5,286 nucleotides of DNA from the NCBI GenBank assembly GCA_948439925.1, contig CAOJNR010000067.1:1-5286 (forward strand), written 5' to 3'. A program made the position numbers and the translations under genes. Every line of letters starts with the position of its first letter. Positions within the stretch are counted from its first letter, which is position 1. This document shows positions 1 through 5,132 of the stretch, piece by piece. Below the pieces are notes generated by a model that did not search any database, was not told the origin of the DNA, and worked only from the letters and a program-made list of their open reading frames with translations. This DNA is from an uncultured Clostridia bacterium (lineage in GTDB: Bacteria; Bacillota; Clostridia; Christensenellales; UBA1242).

Positions 1-660
1 CTCTCCGCGTTTAAGTCCGCCAAGTTTGACTGAGCCAATTCTGACGCGTTTAAGAAGTTTGATATCGCGTCCAATTCCTTCAAACATACGCCTAACCTGT
101 CTGTTTTGCCCTTCGTCAATAACGACAGAAAGCTTGGTTATCCCTTTCTCAAAAGATAGCCATTTCACCTGTGCACTTGGCATACGCTCGCCGTCCTTAA
201 CAACACCTTTTCTTAAAACTGCAAGTTCACTTTCCTTAACTTCGCCTTCAATGCTGACGCGGTATTCCTTTTCGACCGCGTTTCTTGGATGTGCGATTCG
301 GTTGGCAAAGTCACCGTCATTGGTGAGAAGCAAAAGACCCTCAGTTTCGTAGTCAAGTCTGCCTATTGAAAAAAGCCTCTCATCAGAGTTTATGAGGTCA
401 TAAATTGTTTTTCTGCCCCTTTCATCACTTGCCGTGCAAGTGTAGCCTTTTGGCTTATTGAACTTTATGTAAACAAAGGAAGAAGGAAGGCAAATCGCCT
501 TTCCTTCCACAGAAACCTTATCTTTCTTTTCATTAACAGACACGCCAAGTTCAGTCACCACTTTGCCGTTAACTGAAACCTTGCCTTCTTTTATAAGTTC
601 GTCGCACTTGCGCCTTGACGCAACGCCTGCGCCTGCCATAAATTTGTTAAGTCTTATCAT
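1..660 (-). CDS. rluB: 23S rRNA pseudouridine synthase, RluB/RsuA family (3' end outside window)
   Basis: This gene runs off the left edge; 220 codons are present and the protein is probably missing only a short tail. The product should isomerise uridine to pseudouridine in 23S rRNA (the RluB type usual in Firmicutes); assignment to one exact position is by family. An N-terminal S4 RNA-binding domain (about residues 1-60) carries the typical AGVASRRKCDELI segment at residues 11-23. The catalytic motif GRLDYETEGLLLLTNDGD follows at 100-117, with Asp103 as the expected catalytic residue. Further RsuA/RluB signatures are HP near 124 and the GQNRQVRRMF stretch near 184-193. The ATG at 660 gives the family-typical N-terminus. 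It lies 9 bases after the carboxypeptidase stop and has only a weak Shine-Dalgarno, so translation is probably coupled. In Bacillus and Clostridia, rluB commonly ends this sporulation cluster. Confidence 0.93.
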   Translation of the reverse strand, partial: MIRLNKFMAGAGVASRRKCDELIKEGKVSVNGKVVTELGVSVNEKKDKVSVEGKAICLPSSFVYIKFNKPKGYTCTASDERGRKTIYDLINSDERLFSIGRLDYETEGLLLLTNDGDFANRIAHPRNAVEKEYRVSIEGEVKESELAVLRKGVVKDGERMPSAQVKWLSFEKGITKLSVVIDEGQNRQVRRMFEGIGRDIKLLKRVRIGSVKLGGLKRGE

Positions 661-669
661 TATTTTATC

Positions 670-1869
670 TTACCATTTAAAAATAAAGTCCTTGATTTTG
701 TTCCAAATGGTATTTCCCCTTACTTCTTCCATTGTATATATTTTTTCTTCAAAAAGCAAGTTATTATCTATAAAAATTTCAACTTTGCCAACTTCTTGAC
801 CTTTTTTGACTGGCGCAACGAGTTTTTCGTCAACTTTAACGCGATATTCAACCTTATCTAACTCGCTTTCTTTAAGCGGATACAAAAATTTACCTTCTGT
901 GCCAATTCGCACTTCGCTCATCCTTCCCTCTTCAACAGGGATTGTGCGTTTGTAGGTATAACCATTTGTGAGGTCATAAAGCTTAAATTCATCAAATCCC
1001 TTTTCAAGAAGCTGTGAACTTTCTTCAAACATTGGCCCGCAATTTAAAACCACGCACACAAGTGTCATGCCATCACGCTCGGCTGACGAAACAAGGCAAC
1101 GGCCAGCGTCGTTGGTAAAACCAGTCTTAACGCCATTGCAACCAGCTAAACTGTTGAGAAGTCGATTTTTATTTTTCAAATATCTTGTCTTACCTTCGCC
1201 AGAAACTATCTTTGTGTTTTTTGTTGAAACGATCTCTTTGAAGGTTTGGTTTTGCATTGCGTATGAAGTTATCCTTGCAAGGTCCTCAGCAGTTGTGTAG
1301 TGAGTTTGAGAATCAAGACCATGAGTGTTATCAAAGTGAGATGAGAGCGCACCGATTTTTTGCGCGGTCTTATTCATCATATCCAAAAAGTTTTCAACAT
1401 TTCCACCAACGCGTTCGCCGATGGCAAATGATGCGTCATTGCCTGATATGAGCATAAGTCCATATAATAACTCTCGCACCGAAAGCGTTTCACCTTTGCG
1501 AAGATATAAGCTTGTGCCTGGAATTCCCACCGCTCTTGGTGAGATTTCAAACCTTTCATCAAGATCTTTGCAGTTCTCGATTGCTGTTATTGCTGTCATG
1601 ATTTTTGTTGTGCTTGCCATTGGCAATTTTTCATGTCTATTTTTGCCATATAAAACTCGACCTGTGGACGCTTCCATAACGCACATTGCTTTTGCCGAAG
1701 TGCTTGCTTCGCTCACGCTAAGGCTTGGCATTGATTGATTTGAAAGAGCTGAAATTATATGCGATGACGAAAGAAATATTCCGCCAATGCATGCGCTGAC
1801 AAAAAATATAAAAGCAAAAAGAAAAGCAAGAAAAGTTTTTGCTTTATTCGTCATCTTGACCGCTTTCAT
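670..1869 (-). CDS. dacB: D-alanyl-D-alanine carboxypeptidase, PBP5 family (DacB/DacF type)
   Basis: This 399-residue serine DD-carboxypeptidase should remove the terminal D-Ala from peptidoglycan stem peptides outside the membrane; at this locus it is probably the sporulation enzyme that sets cortex cross-linking. All three penicillin-binding motifs are visible: SxxK as STTK at 86-89, SxN as SGN at 142-144 and KTG at 248-250. A hydrophobic export segment spans about residues 12-34. The region from about 300 to 375 fits the PBP5 C-terminal beta domain, and the last 14 or so residues (NTIWNKIKDFIFKW) look like the amphipathic membrane-anchoring helix of this family. The start at 1869 is chosen because AAGGAG lies 7 bases upstream; Met6 (1854) has no such site. 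The gene overlaps ytfJ by 26 bases. The symbol rests on synteny with Bacillus dacB; dacF is possible. VSAC at 24-27 resembles a lipobox but lies inside the hydrophobic run. Confidence 0.93.
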   Translation of the reverse strand: MKAVKMTNKAKTFLAFLFAFIFFVSACIGGIFLSSSHIISALSNQSMPSLSVSEASTSAKAMCVMEASTGRVLYGKNRHEKLPMASTTKIMTAITAIENCKDLDERFEISPRAVGIPGTSLYLRKGETLSVRELLYGLMLISGNDASFAIGERVGGNVENFLDMMNKTAQKIGALSSHFDNTHGLDSQTHYTTAEDLARITSYAMQNQTFKEIVSTKNTKIVSGEGKTRYLKNKNRLLNSLAGCNGVKTGFTNDAGRCLVSSAERDGMTLVCVVLNCGPMFEESSQLLEKGFDEFKLYDLTNGYTYKRTIPVEEGRMSEVRIGTEGKFLYPLKESELDKVEYRVKVDEKLVAPVKKGQEVGKVEIFIDNNLLFEEKIYTMEEVRGNTIWNKIKDFIFKW

Positions 1870-2251
1870 TTTCGCTCTCCTTGTCTATTTTTGAAAGTAA
1901 AGCATTGAACATGTTGAGAATTGTTTGATAGAGAGTTTTATTCTCAACATTGACAAACTTGACCTCGCCCTTGTTTTCAACCAAAAAGCCAACAGGTGTC
2001 ACGCTCATTCCACCGCTTGAACCGCCAGCCATTGGAAAATGATTGGCAACGCGCCTTGAAGAAAGATCGGCGTATTCTCCACCGCCAACGACGTAGCCCA
2101 CACTGACTTTTGAAATTGGAATGATAACAGTTCCGTCTTGTGTTTCAACTTTGTCACCGATGACTGTTGACGAATCGACTATGGTTTTGATTTTCTCCAT
2201 AGCGCTGTCGATAAGTGAATTTATGCTATCGCTTGTTCCGTAAATTTTCAT
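1844..2251 (-). CDS. ytfJ: Sporulation protein YtfJ (GerW family)
   Basis: This 135-residue protein belongs to the GerW/YtfJ family. Bacillus GerW is a spore protein needed for normal germination, especially responses to L-alanine; its biochemical activity is not established. The signature runs through the middle: VIGDKVETQDGTVIIPISKV at 30-49, a glycine-rich YVVGGGEY at 53-60, GGSSGGMSVTPVGFLV at 76-91, then VKFVNV near 97-102. These match the usual order of the family (VIGxP..DGT.IIPVSKVS, GGG, GGGSGGG..TPVAFLV). The N-terminal 25 residues look helical, and the tail from 121 is acidic (ESENESGQDDE), so the protein is probably soluble. The start has an excellent ribosome-binding site, AAGGGGG at 2256-2262. 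The gene sits between DUF2953 and the carboxypeptidase, the order seen in many Clostridia, which supports a sporulation role. The stop overlaps the next gene. Confidence 0.93.
   Translation of the reverse strand: MKIYGTSDSINSLIDSAMEKIKTIVDSSTVIGDKVETQDGTVIIPISKVSVGYVVGGGEYADLSSRRVANHFPMAGGSSGGMSVTPVGFLVENKGEVKFVNVENKTLYQTILNMFNALLSKIDKESENESGQDDE
1877..1882 (-). promoter_or_regulatory. Ribosome-binding site that fixes the dacB start
   Basis: AAGGAG on the minus strand stands 7 bases before the ATG at 1869 and lies inside the end of the ytfJ reading frame. It supports the longer of the two possible carboxypeptidase starts, and so a 26-base overlap and translational coupling with ytfJ. Confidence 0.8.
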
Positions 2252-2302
2252 ATTTCCCCCTTAAATATAGTTTTAGATTAACCAAACCTCAAATCTTTAT
2301 TC

Positions 2303-2896
2303 CTAACTTTCACTTTTTGCAGAAAGATTTTCGCCTGTCTTTTCGGCATTCTTTTGATGAACAAATCTTACGCTTGTGATATATGCCATAAGAAGAGCAT
2401 ATAAAATGTCAAAAAGGGTTATTGTAATTTTTATCTTGACCGCAAACTCGCACAAATCACGATTATATGAAACTGTGTCATAAACGCCAAGAGAAGCAGT
2501 TGGCTTTTGATTTTTTATTGCAGTGAAAAAGATAAGAAGAGCGTTGTTTATTGCTCCGCACGCCATAGCTGTCACAAAAGCGTCATTAAAGCCAACATTA
2601 TAAAAAACAAAAAGTTCTTTAAGGCGCGTCTTATCCTTGACCTCTGAAATAAGGTCTTTATAAAAAACAACTTCACGACTGTCAAGGTCAAATTCCTGTC
2701 CCTTACTCTCTTCATCTTGAATGATAAGTTTTCCTTTTTCAAACTTGTAAATAAGATGATGAAGTTTAATCTTAAACAAAAACACAGACAGCACACCTGA
2801 CAATGTTTTTGCGTCCAAAGTTACCTTAAATTCAAGAAAAATCGGCATCATCAAAATGAGAATGAGCACAGCTGGAATAAGTAAATAAAAATACAT
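2303..2896 (-). CDS. DUF2953 membrane protein (YtfI-like)
   Basis: This 197-residue protein of unknown biochemical function resembles Bacillus YtfI, whose gene is paired with ytfJ in the same way. Residues 2-21 form a clear N-terminal membrane segment. A basic, beta-rich stretch follows (about 22-62: FKVTLDAKTLSG, FLFKIKLHH). Next comes the segment most typical of DUF2953, VGFNDAFVTAMACGAINNAL at 101-120, corresponding to the family's G.GDA..TA...G pattern. A second hydrophobic region is at about 157-175. The C-terminus is polar and charged. The assignment rests on this motif plus position directly before ytfJ (51-base gap). The ribosome-binding site is poor. A possible -10 (TAAAAT) lies just upstream but has no good -35, so either a sporulation sigma factor or read-through past the gpr terminator may drive the operon; I cannot tell which. 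Confidence 0.82.
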   Translation of the reverse strand: MYFYLLIPAVLILILMMPIFLEFKVTLDAKTLSGVLSVFLFKIKLHHLIYKFEKGKLIIQDEESKGQEFDLDSREVVFYKDLISEVKDKTRLKELFVFYNVGFNDAFVTAMACGAINNALLIFFTAIKNQKPTASLGVYDTVSYNRDLCEFAVKIKITITLFDILYALLMAYITSVRFVHQKNAEKTGENLSAKSES

Positions 2897-2944
2897 AATC
2901 TTACTTTGTGCGGAAAGCTTAATTTTATTCGCTTTTATAAAATA

Positions 2945-2970
2945 TAAAAAAGCCAGTTAACCTGACTGGC
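2945..2970 (-). terminator. Rho-independent terminator of gpr
   Basis: On the minus strand GCCAGT and ACTGGC form a 6-base-pair stem (2952-2970) around the loop CAGGTTA, followed at once by TTTTTT. It begins 15 bases after the gpr stop. A run of seven T also precedes the stem on this strand, so the hairpin has A/T runs on both sides and could work in the other direction, though no plus-strand gene needs it. It separates gpr from the DUF2953 operon. Confidence 0.85.
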
Positions 2971-2985
2971 AAAAAAAGTTTTATC

Positions 2986-3729
2986 TCAGTGGCATAGCAA
3001 AAGATTGAGTGCGTCACCAATCACCCTTCCCATTTCATGCACGTTTTCATGAATATCCTTTGGTGCGAGCAAAACTTCATCGCTTTCACCTTCTTTTGCA
3101 AACAACATGAAAGGCACACCGATTGAAAAACATTTGCAACCCGTGCTTTCAAAGTTTATCTTTTTGCCTAAGGCGTTGACTGCACTGCCAGGCGTCATTC
3201 CAGCAGAAGAAATTTGTATGCTTTTGCCAAGCCGTTCAAGAGAATTTGTTGCAAGTGAGTCTACAACAATAATACACTCAATATCCAGTCCTTTTGCAAG
3301 TATTGACACCATATCGAAAGTGTTAATACCTGTTGAGAAAAATATGTTTGGACAAAATTTAAAAATGTGGTTATTCTCTTTCAGTGCTTCAATTTCAACA
3401 TTATCAACCACGCATTTGCCAAGGCAGTCTGCCCAAATTTCAGGATTGCCAAGTCCAACAACCAAAGTTCGTTTACCGTGAAGACTTTTGAAAAGTTTGT
3501 CAAAGATTTCAAATAGATGTGCCGTCACAAGTTCTGAAACAGCCTCATTTTCATAAATTTTTGGACATGAAACAATAAAATATTCACCAGCGTCAAGCCC
3601 GAGATCTTTTGATTTTTCTTCGCTGTCAACATAAAGTTTTGCCACGCTTGTGCCAAACTTGTCCACCGTTTTTACCTTATAACCATAGCGTGAAAGGTCA
3701 CTTCCACTCTCATCAATCAAATCAAACAT
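2986..3729 (-). CDS. gpr: Germination protease GPR, short form (peptidase A25)
   Basis: GPR starts degradation of the small acid-soluble DNA-binding proteins when a spore germinates. Conserved blocks appear in family order. VVGLGN at 90-95 is followed by ADCLGKCVV at 100-108, the counterpart of TPDALGP, giving Asp101. Next come STGINTFDM at 132-140 and VVDSLATNSLERLGKSIQIS at 155-174, which carries Asp157. MTPGSAVNALGKKI (178-191), FSIGVPF (201-207) and APKDIHENVHEMGRVIGDAL (222-241) follow. Asp101 and Asp157 align with the two aspartates proposed as catalytic in Bacillus megaterium GPR. The protein has 247 residues where Bacillus enzymes have about 370: the N-terminal propeptide, part of the middle and a long insertion before APKDI are missing. 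An in-frame stop lies seven codons before the ATG, so a longer N-terminus is excluded. Eight cysteines are unusual. No Shine-Dalgarno is present. It is divergent from rpsT, the standard arrangement. Confidence 0.9.
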   Translation of the reverse strand: MFDLIDESGSDLSRYGYKVKTVDKFGTSVAKLYVDSEEKSKDLGLDAGEYFIVSCPKIYENEAVSELVTAHLFEIFDKLFKSLHGKRTLVVGLGNPEIWADCLGKCVVDNVEIEALKENNHIFKFCPNIFFSTGINTFDMVSILAKGLDIECIIVVDSLATNSLERLGKSIQISSAGMTPGSAVNALGKKINFESTGCKCFSIGVPFMLFAKEGESDEVLLAPKDIHENVHEMGRVIGDALNLLLCH

Positions 3730-3734
3730 AAAAA

Positions 3735-3763
3735 TATTATAACTTTTTTAAAAAAAATTATTT
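3735..3763 (-). promoter_or_regulatory. Candidate gpr promoter (possible forespore sigma)
   Basis: On the minus strand TATAATA (3735-3741) lies 17 bases after AAATA (3759-3763). This resembles the sigma-G pattern (GHATR, 17-18 bases, CATWMTA) with one mismatch in each element, and gpr is a forespore gene in Bacillus. TATAAT also fits a sigma-A -10, but no -35 is in place. The region is nearly all A and T, so a chance match is quite possible. Transcription would begin at or within a base or two of the gpr ATG. Confidence 0.3.
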
Positions 3764-3770
3764 ATTTCGC

Positions 3771-3799
3771 TTGTTTTTTATAAAAGTGTATGCTATAAT
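3771..3799 (+). promoter_or_regulatory. Sigma-A promoter of rpsT, extended -10
   Basis: TTGTTT (3771-3776), a 17-base spacer and a perfect TATAAT (3794-3799), with TGC directly before the -10 (extended -10), form a strong housekeeping promoter. The expected start is near 3806, giving a leader of only about 23 bases that holds the ribosome-binding site AAAGGAG (3816-3822) and little else. There is no room for the long S20 autoregulatory leader known from other bacteria. Confidence 0.85.
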
Positions 3800-3828
3800 C
3801 TTTAAGAAAAAATTTAAAGGAGAAAGAT

Positions 3829-4101
3829 ATGCCAAACATTAAATCAGCGAAAAAGAGAGTTTTAGTCATTGAGAAAAAGACAGCAGAAAACAAGGCTATC
3901 AAGTCTAGGATTTCAACTTATGCAAAGAAATTCAAGACTGCTGTTGCAAACAAGAACATTGCTGAGAGTGAAGAACTTTACAAACAAGTTGTATCTCTTA
4001 TGGACTCTGCTGCAAAAGACAATGTTATTCATTCAAACAGTGCAGACAGAAAGAAAGCTCGTTATGCAAAAATGCTTGATTCTATCAGAGAAGCAAAATA
4101 A
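3829..4101 (+). CDS. rpsT: 30S ribosomal protein S20
   Basis: This 90-residue protein is of normal length for S20, a primary 16S rRNA-binding protein of the small subunit. It is lysine-rich and almost entirely helical. The N-terminus MPNIKSAKKRV is typical, and the signature near the C-terminus, AAKDNVIHSNSADRKKARYAK (61-81), corresponds to the conserved AAKKGVIHKNAAARKKSRL pattern of the family. The ATG has the ribosome-binding site AAAGGAG with a 6-base gap. It is a single-gene unit: its own strong promoter lies upstream and a terminator starts in its stop codon. The two flanking genes are on the other strand (gpr divergent, the hpf-linked small ORF convergent). The rpsT/gpr divergence is a conserved arrangement in spore formers. 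Confidence 0.97.
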   Translation: MPNIKSAKKRVLVIEKKTAENKAIKSRISTYAKKFKTAVANKNIAESEELYKQVVSLMDSAAKDNVIHSNSADRKKARYAKMLDSIREAK

Positions 4102-4121
4102 GTGGCAATGCCACTTTTTTT
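4100..4121 (+). terminator. rpsT terminator (first hairpin of the repeat set)
   Basis: AAGTGGC and GCCACTT form a 7-base-pair stem around the loop AAT, followed by an unbroken run of T ending at 4121. The first two stem bases are the last two bases of the rpsT TAA stop, so the hairpin begins inside the coding region. The same 17-base hairpin recurs exactly at 4162-4178. Confidence 0.9.
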
Positions 4122-4161
4122 GTATGCTATATTATGCTAATTGCATATTTTCAGAATGATT

Positions 4162-4197
4162 AAGTGGCAATGCCACTTTTTTGTGGCTTAGCCACTT
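4162..4197 (+). repeat. Double-hairpin repeat, copy B
   Basis: The first half (4162-4178) repeats the rpsT terminator hairpin exactly: AAGTGGC, AAT, GCCACTT, ending in a run of six T. A second hairpin follows: GTGGC, TTA, GCCAC (4183-4195). Because all arms share one sequence, the whole unit is also one long inverted repeat: 13 of 15 bases of 4162-4176 pair with 4183-4197 around a TTTTTT loop. It may be a second, back-up terminator or a member of a palindromic repeat family. Confidence 0.75.
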
Positions 4198-4233
4198 ATT
4201 CTATAATTTCTATATAATTAAAAAAAATTAATA

Positions 4234-4270
4234 AAGTGACTATGTCACTTTTTTTGTTGCTTAGCCACTT
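4234..4270 (+). repeat. Double-hairpin repeat, copy C
   Basis: This has the same layout as copy B, starting 72 bases later: AAGTGAC, TAT, GTCACTT plus a run of T, then GTTGC, TTA, GCCACTT. Compared with copy B, one stem pair has changed on both sides (G4167-C4173 to A4239-T4245), so the first stem stays intact and extends to 8 pairs with A4233 and T4251. The second hairpin carries an unpaired G-to-T change at 4258 and is weaker. The first hairpin with its T-run could itself terminate plus-strand transcription. Confidence 0.72.
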
Positions 4271-4305
4271 TAAAAAAATATTTAAGTAATCATATTTGAT
4301 AAACA

Positions 4306-4338
4306 AAATAAAAGACCTTTCATTTAGGTCTTTTATTT
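4306..4338 (-). terminator. Terminator of the hpf transcript
   Basis: A 12-base-pair perfect stem (AAATAAAAGACC at 4306-4317 with GGTCTTTTATTT at 4327-4338) encloses a 9-base loop. Read on the minus strand, the 3' arm TCTTTTATTT continues into TGTTTAT, giving the U-rich tail. The stem begins inside the stop codon of the small ORF. It is mainly a minus-strand terminator, but the stem is symmetrical enough to stop plus-strand transcripts as well. Confidence 0.85.
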
Positions 4339-4522
4339 ATGGTAATTGTCTTTCAAGGCTTTCATTTAAATATTTCTCTTTTTCCTCATCAGTGCGGAAC
4401 ATTCCCTTTGCCAAACGAATATTCCCTCGAATACCGTTTCTAACTTTTTTAACATCGCTTGTAAACTTAACAGGTTTATTAAAAATCTCACTAAAAAGGA
4501 TATCCCTTGCTTCTTTGCTCAT
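4337..4522 (-). CDS. Small basic protein of unknown function, co-transcribed with hpf
   Basis: I do not recognise this 61-residue product. It is probably a real gene: AGGAG (4528-4532) lies 5 bases before the ATG and overlaps the hpf TAG stop, only 8 bases separate the two genes, and a strong terminator begins in its own stop codon. The protein has no membrane segment, no cysteine and a net positive charge (14 Lys/Arg against 10 Asp/Glu). Likely helices are SKEARDILFSEIF (2-14), DVKKVRNGIRGNIRLAKGMF (23-42), which holds seven basic residues and could contact RNA, and TDEEKEKYLNESLERQL (44-60). Its place behind a ribosome-binding factor makes a ribosome- or RNA-related role plausible, but that is inference. 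An ORF on the opposite strand here has no ribosome-binding site and is taken as a shadow. Confidence 0.72.
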   Translation of the reverse strand: MSKEARDILFSEIFNKPVKFTSDVKKVRNGIRGNIRLAKGMFRTDEEKEKYLNESLERQLP

Positions 4523-4527
4523 ATTTT

Positions 4528-4532
4528 CTCCT
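4528..4532 (-). promoter_or_regulatory. Ribosome-binding site overlapping the hpf stop
   Basis: AGGAG on the minus strand shares its first two bases with the TAG stop of hpf (4531-4533). The layout lets ribosomes that finish hpf restart on the small ORF, which supports that ORF being expressed and coupled to hpf. Confidence 0.75.
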
Positions 4533-5070
4533 AGTATTTAAGTTCAATAAGACCAAATTTATTGTCCTTACGGCGATAGATGATGTTAATTTTTCCTGTC
4601 TTTGCGTTAAGGAAAGCATAGAAGTCATGGCCTAAGCGTTCGATTGCAAGTCTTGCATCATCAATAAGGATTGGTTCAAGTTCAAAGCTCTTTTTCTTGA
4701 AAACTTTTGGAAGTTCATCAGGTTCTTCTTCCAAGAATTCAAATGGCTCAGAAACCATTTCTTTAACCGCTCTTGATTTTCTTTTATCAATAAGTTTTTC
4801 TCTGTTTCTCACAATTTGAGTTTCAAGTTTTGGAAGAGCATAGTCAATATTTGCAAACATACTGTCGCTGACAACTTCACTTCTATATAAAAGTCCGTTT
4901 GACTTAATTGTGATTTCAAGTTTTTCTTGCTTGCCATTTTTTGAGCAAATAATCTTTGCAGACGCAGATTTGTCGAAATATTTATCAAGTTTTTGCATTT
5001 TATCTTCGATAACTTTTTTAAGTTTAGCGCTTGCCTTGTAATCATTTCTTTCCAAAATTTGTAATTTCAT
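4531..5070 (-). CDS. hpf: Ribosome hibernation promoting factor, long form
   Basis: This 179-residue protein is of normal length for the long HPF of Firmicutes, which joins two 70S ribosomes into inactive 100S dimers in stationary phase or stress. The N-terminal RaiA/S30AE domain (about 1-100) starts MKLQILERNDYKASAKLKKVIEDKMQKLDKYF in outline and binds the small-subunit decoding region. An acidic linker follows (FEFLEEEPDE, 110-119). The C-terminal dimerisation domain (about 127-177) carries the typical ARLAIERLGHDFYAFLNAKT (139-158) and INIIYRRKDNKFGLIE (161-176). The ribosome-binding site GGGGAGGT (5076-5083) is very strong, and a housekeeping promoter lies just upstream. The gene follows a Clp ATPase and leads a two-gene unit with the 61-residue ORF. 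Confidence 0.96.
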   Translation of the reverse strand: MKLQILERNDYKASAKLKKVIEDKMQKLDKYFDKSASAKIICSKNGKQEKLEITIKSNGLLYRSEVVSDSMFANIDYALPKLETQIVRNREKLIDKRKSRAVKEMVSEPFEFLEEEPDELPKVFKKKSFELEPILIDDARLAIERLGHDFYAFLNAKTGKINIIYRRKDNKFGLIELKY

Positions 5071-5103
5071 AATTTACCTCCCCTGTGAGCTTATCACACT
5101 ATA

Positions 5104-5132
5104 ATGATAGCATTGTTTTCAAATTTTTCCAA
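5104..5132 (-). promoter_or_regulatory. Probable sigma-A promoter of hpf, extended -10
   Basis: On the minus strand TTGGAA (5127-5132), a 17-base spacer and TATCAT (5104-5109) match the housekeeping consensus at 4 of 6 and 5 of 6 positions. TGC stands directly before the -10, the same extension as at rpsT. The start would be near 5097, giving a leader of about 27 bases with the ribosome-binding site. No terminator is visible after the Clp gene, so some hpf transcript may also come from upstream. Confidence 0.6.

Noticed and set aside
26..352. A 108-codon plus-strand reading frame opposite rluB.
   Set aside because: The minus strand encodes a clear pseudouridine synthase with conserved motifs; this frame is a shadow without a start signal.
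2263..2291. A TTGAGG / 17 bases / TATATT match to a sigma-A promoter upstream of ytfJ on the minus strand.
   Set aside because: The start of transcription would fall inside the ytfJ ribosome-binding site, leaving no usable leader; probably chance in an AT-rich gap.
4121..4131. The 11-base sequence TGTATGCTATA repeats the rpsT promoter -10 region (3787-3797).
   Set aside because: No -35 lies in front of the second copy and it follows directly on a terminator; a short chance repeat.
4202..4218. Two TATAAT boxes on the plus strand between the hairpin repeats, suggesting a short RNA ending at copy C.
   Set aside because: Neither has a -35 at 16-18 bases (the best, TTGTGG, is at 15), and the stretch is almost pure A/T.
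4296..4541. An 81-codon plus-strand reading frame opposite the small ORF.
   Set aside because: It has no ribosome-binding site, is antisense to a well-supported gene, starts before and runs through the terminator stem, and has the composition of a shadow frame.
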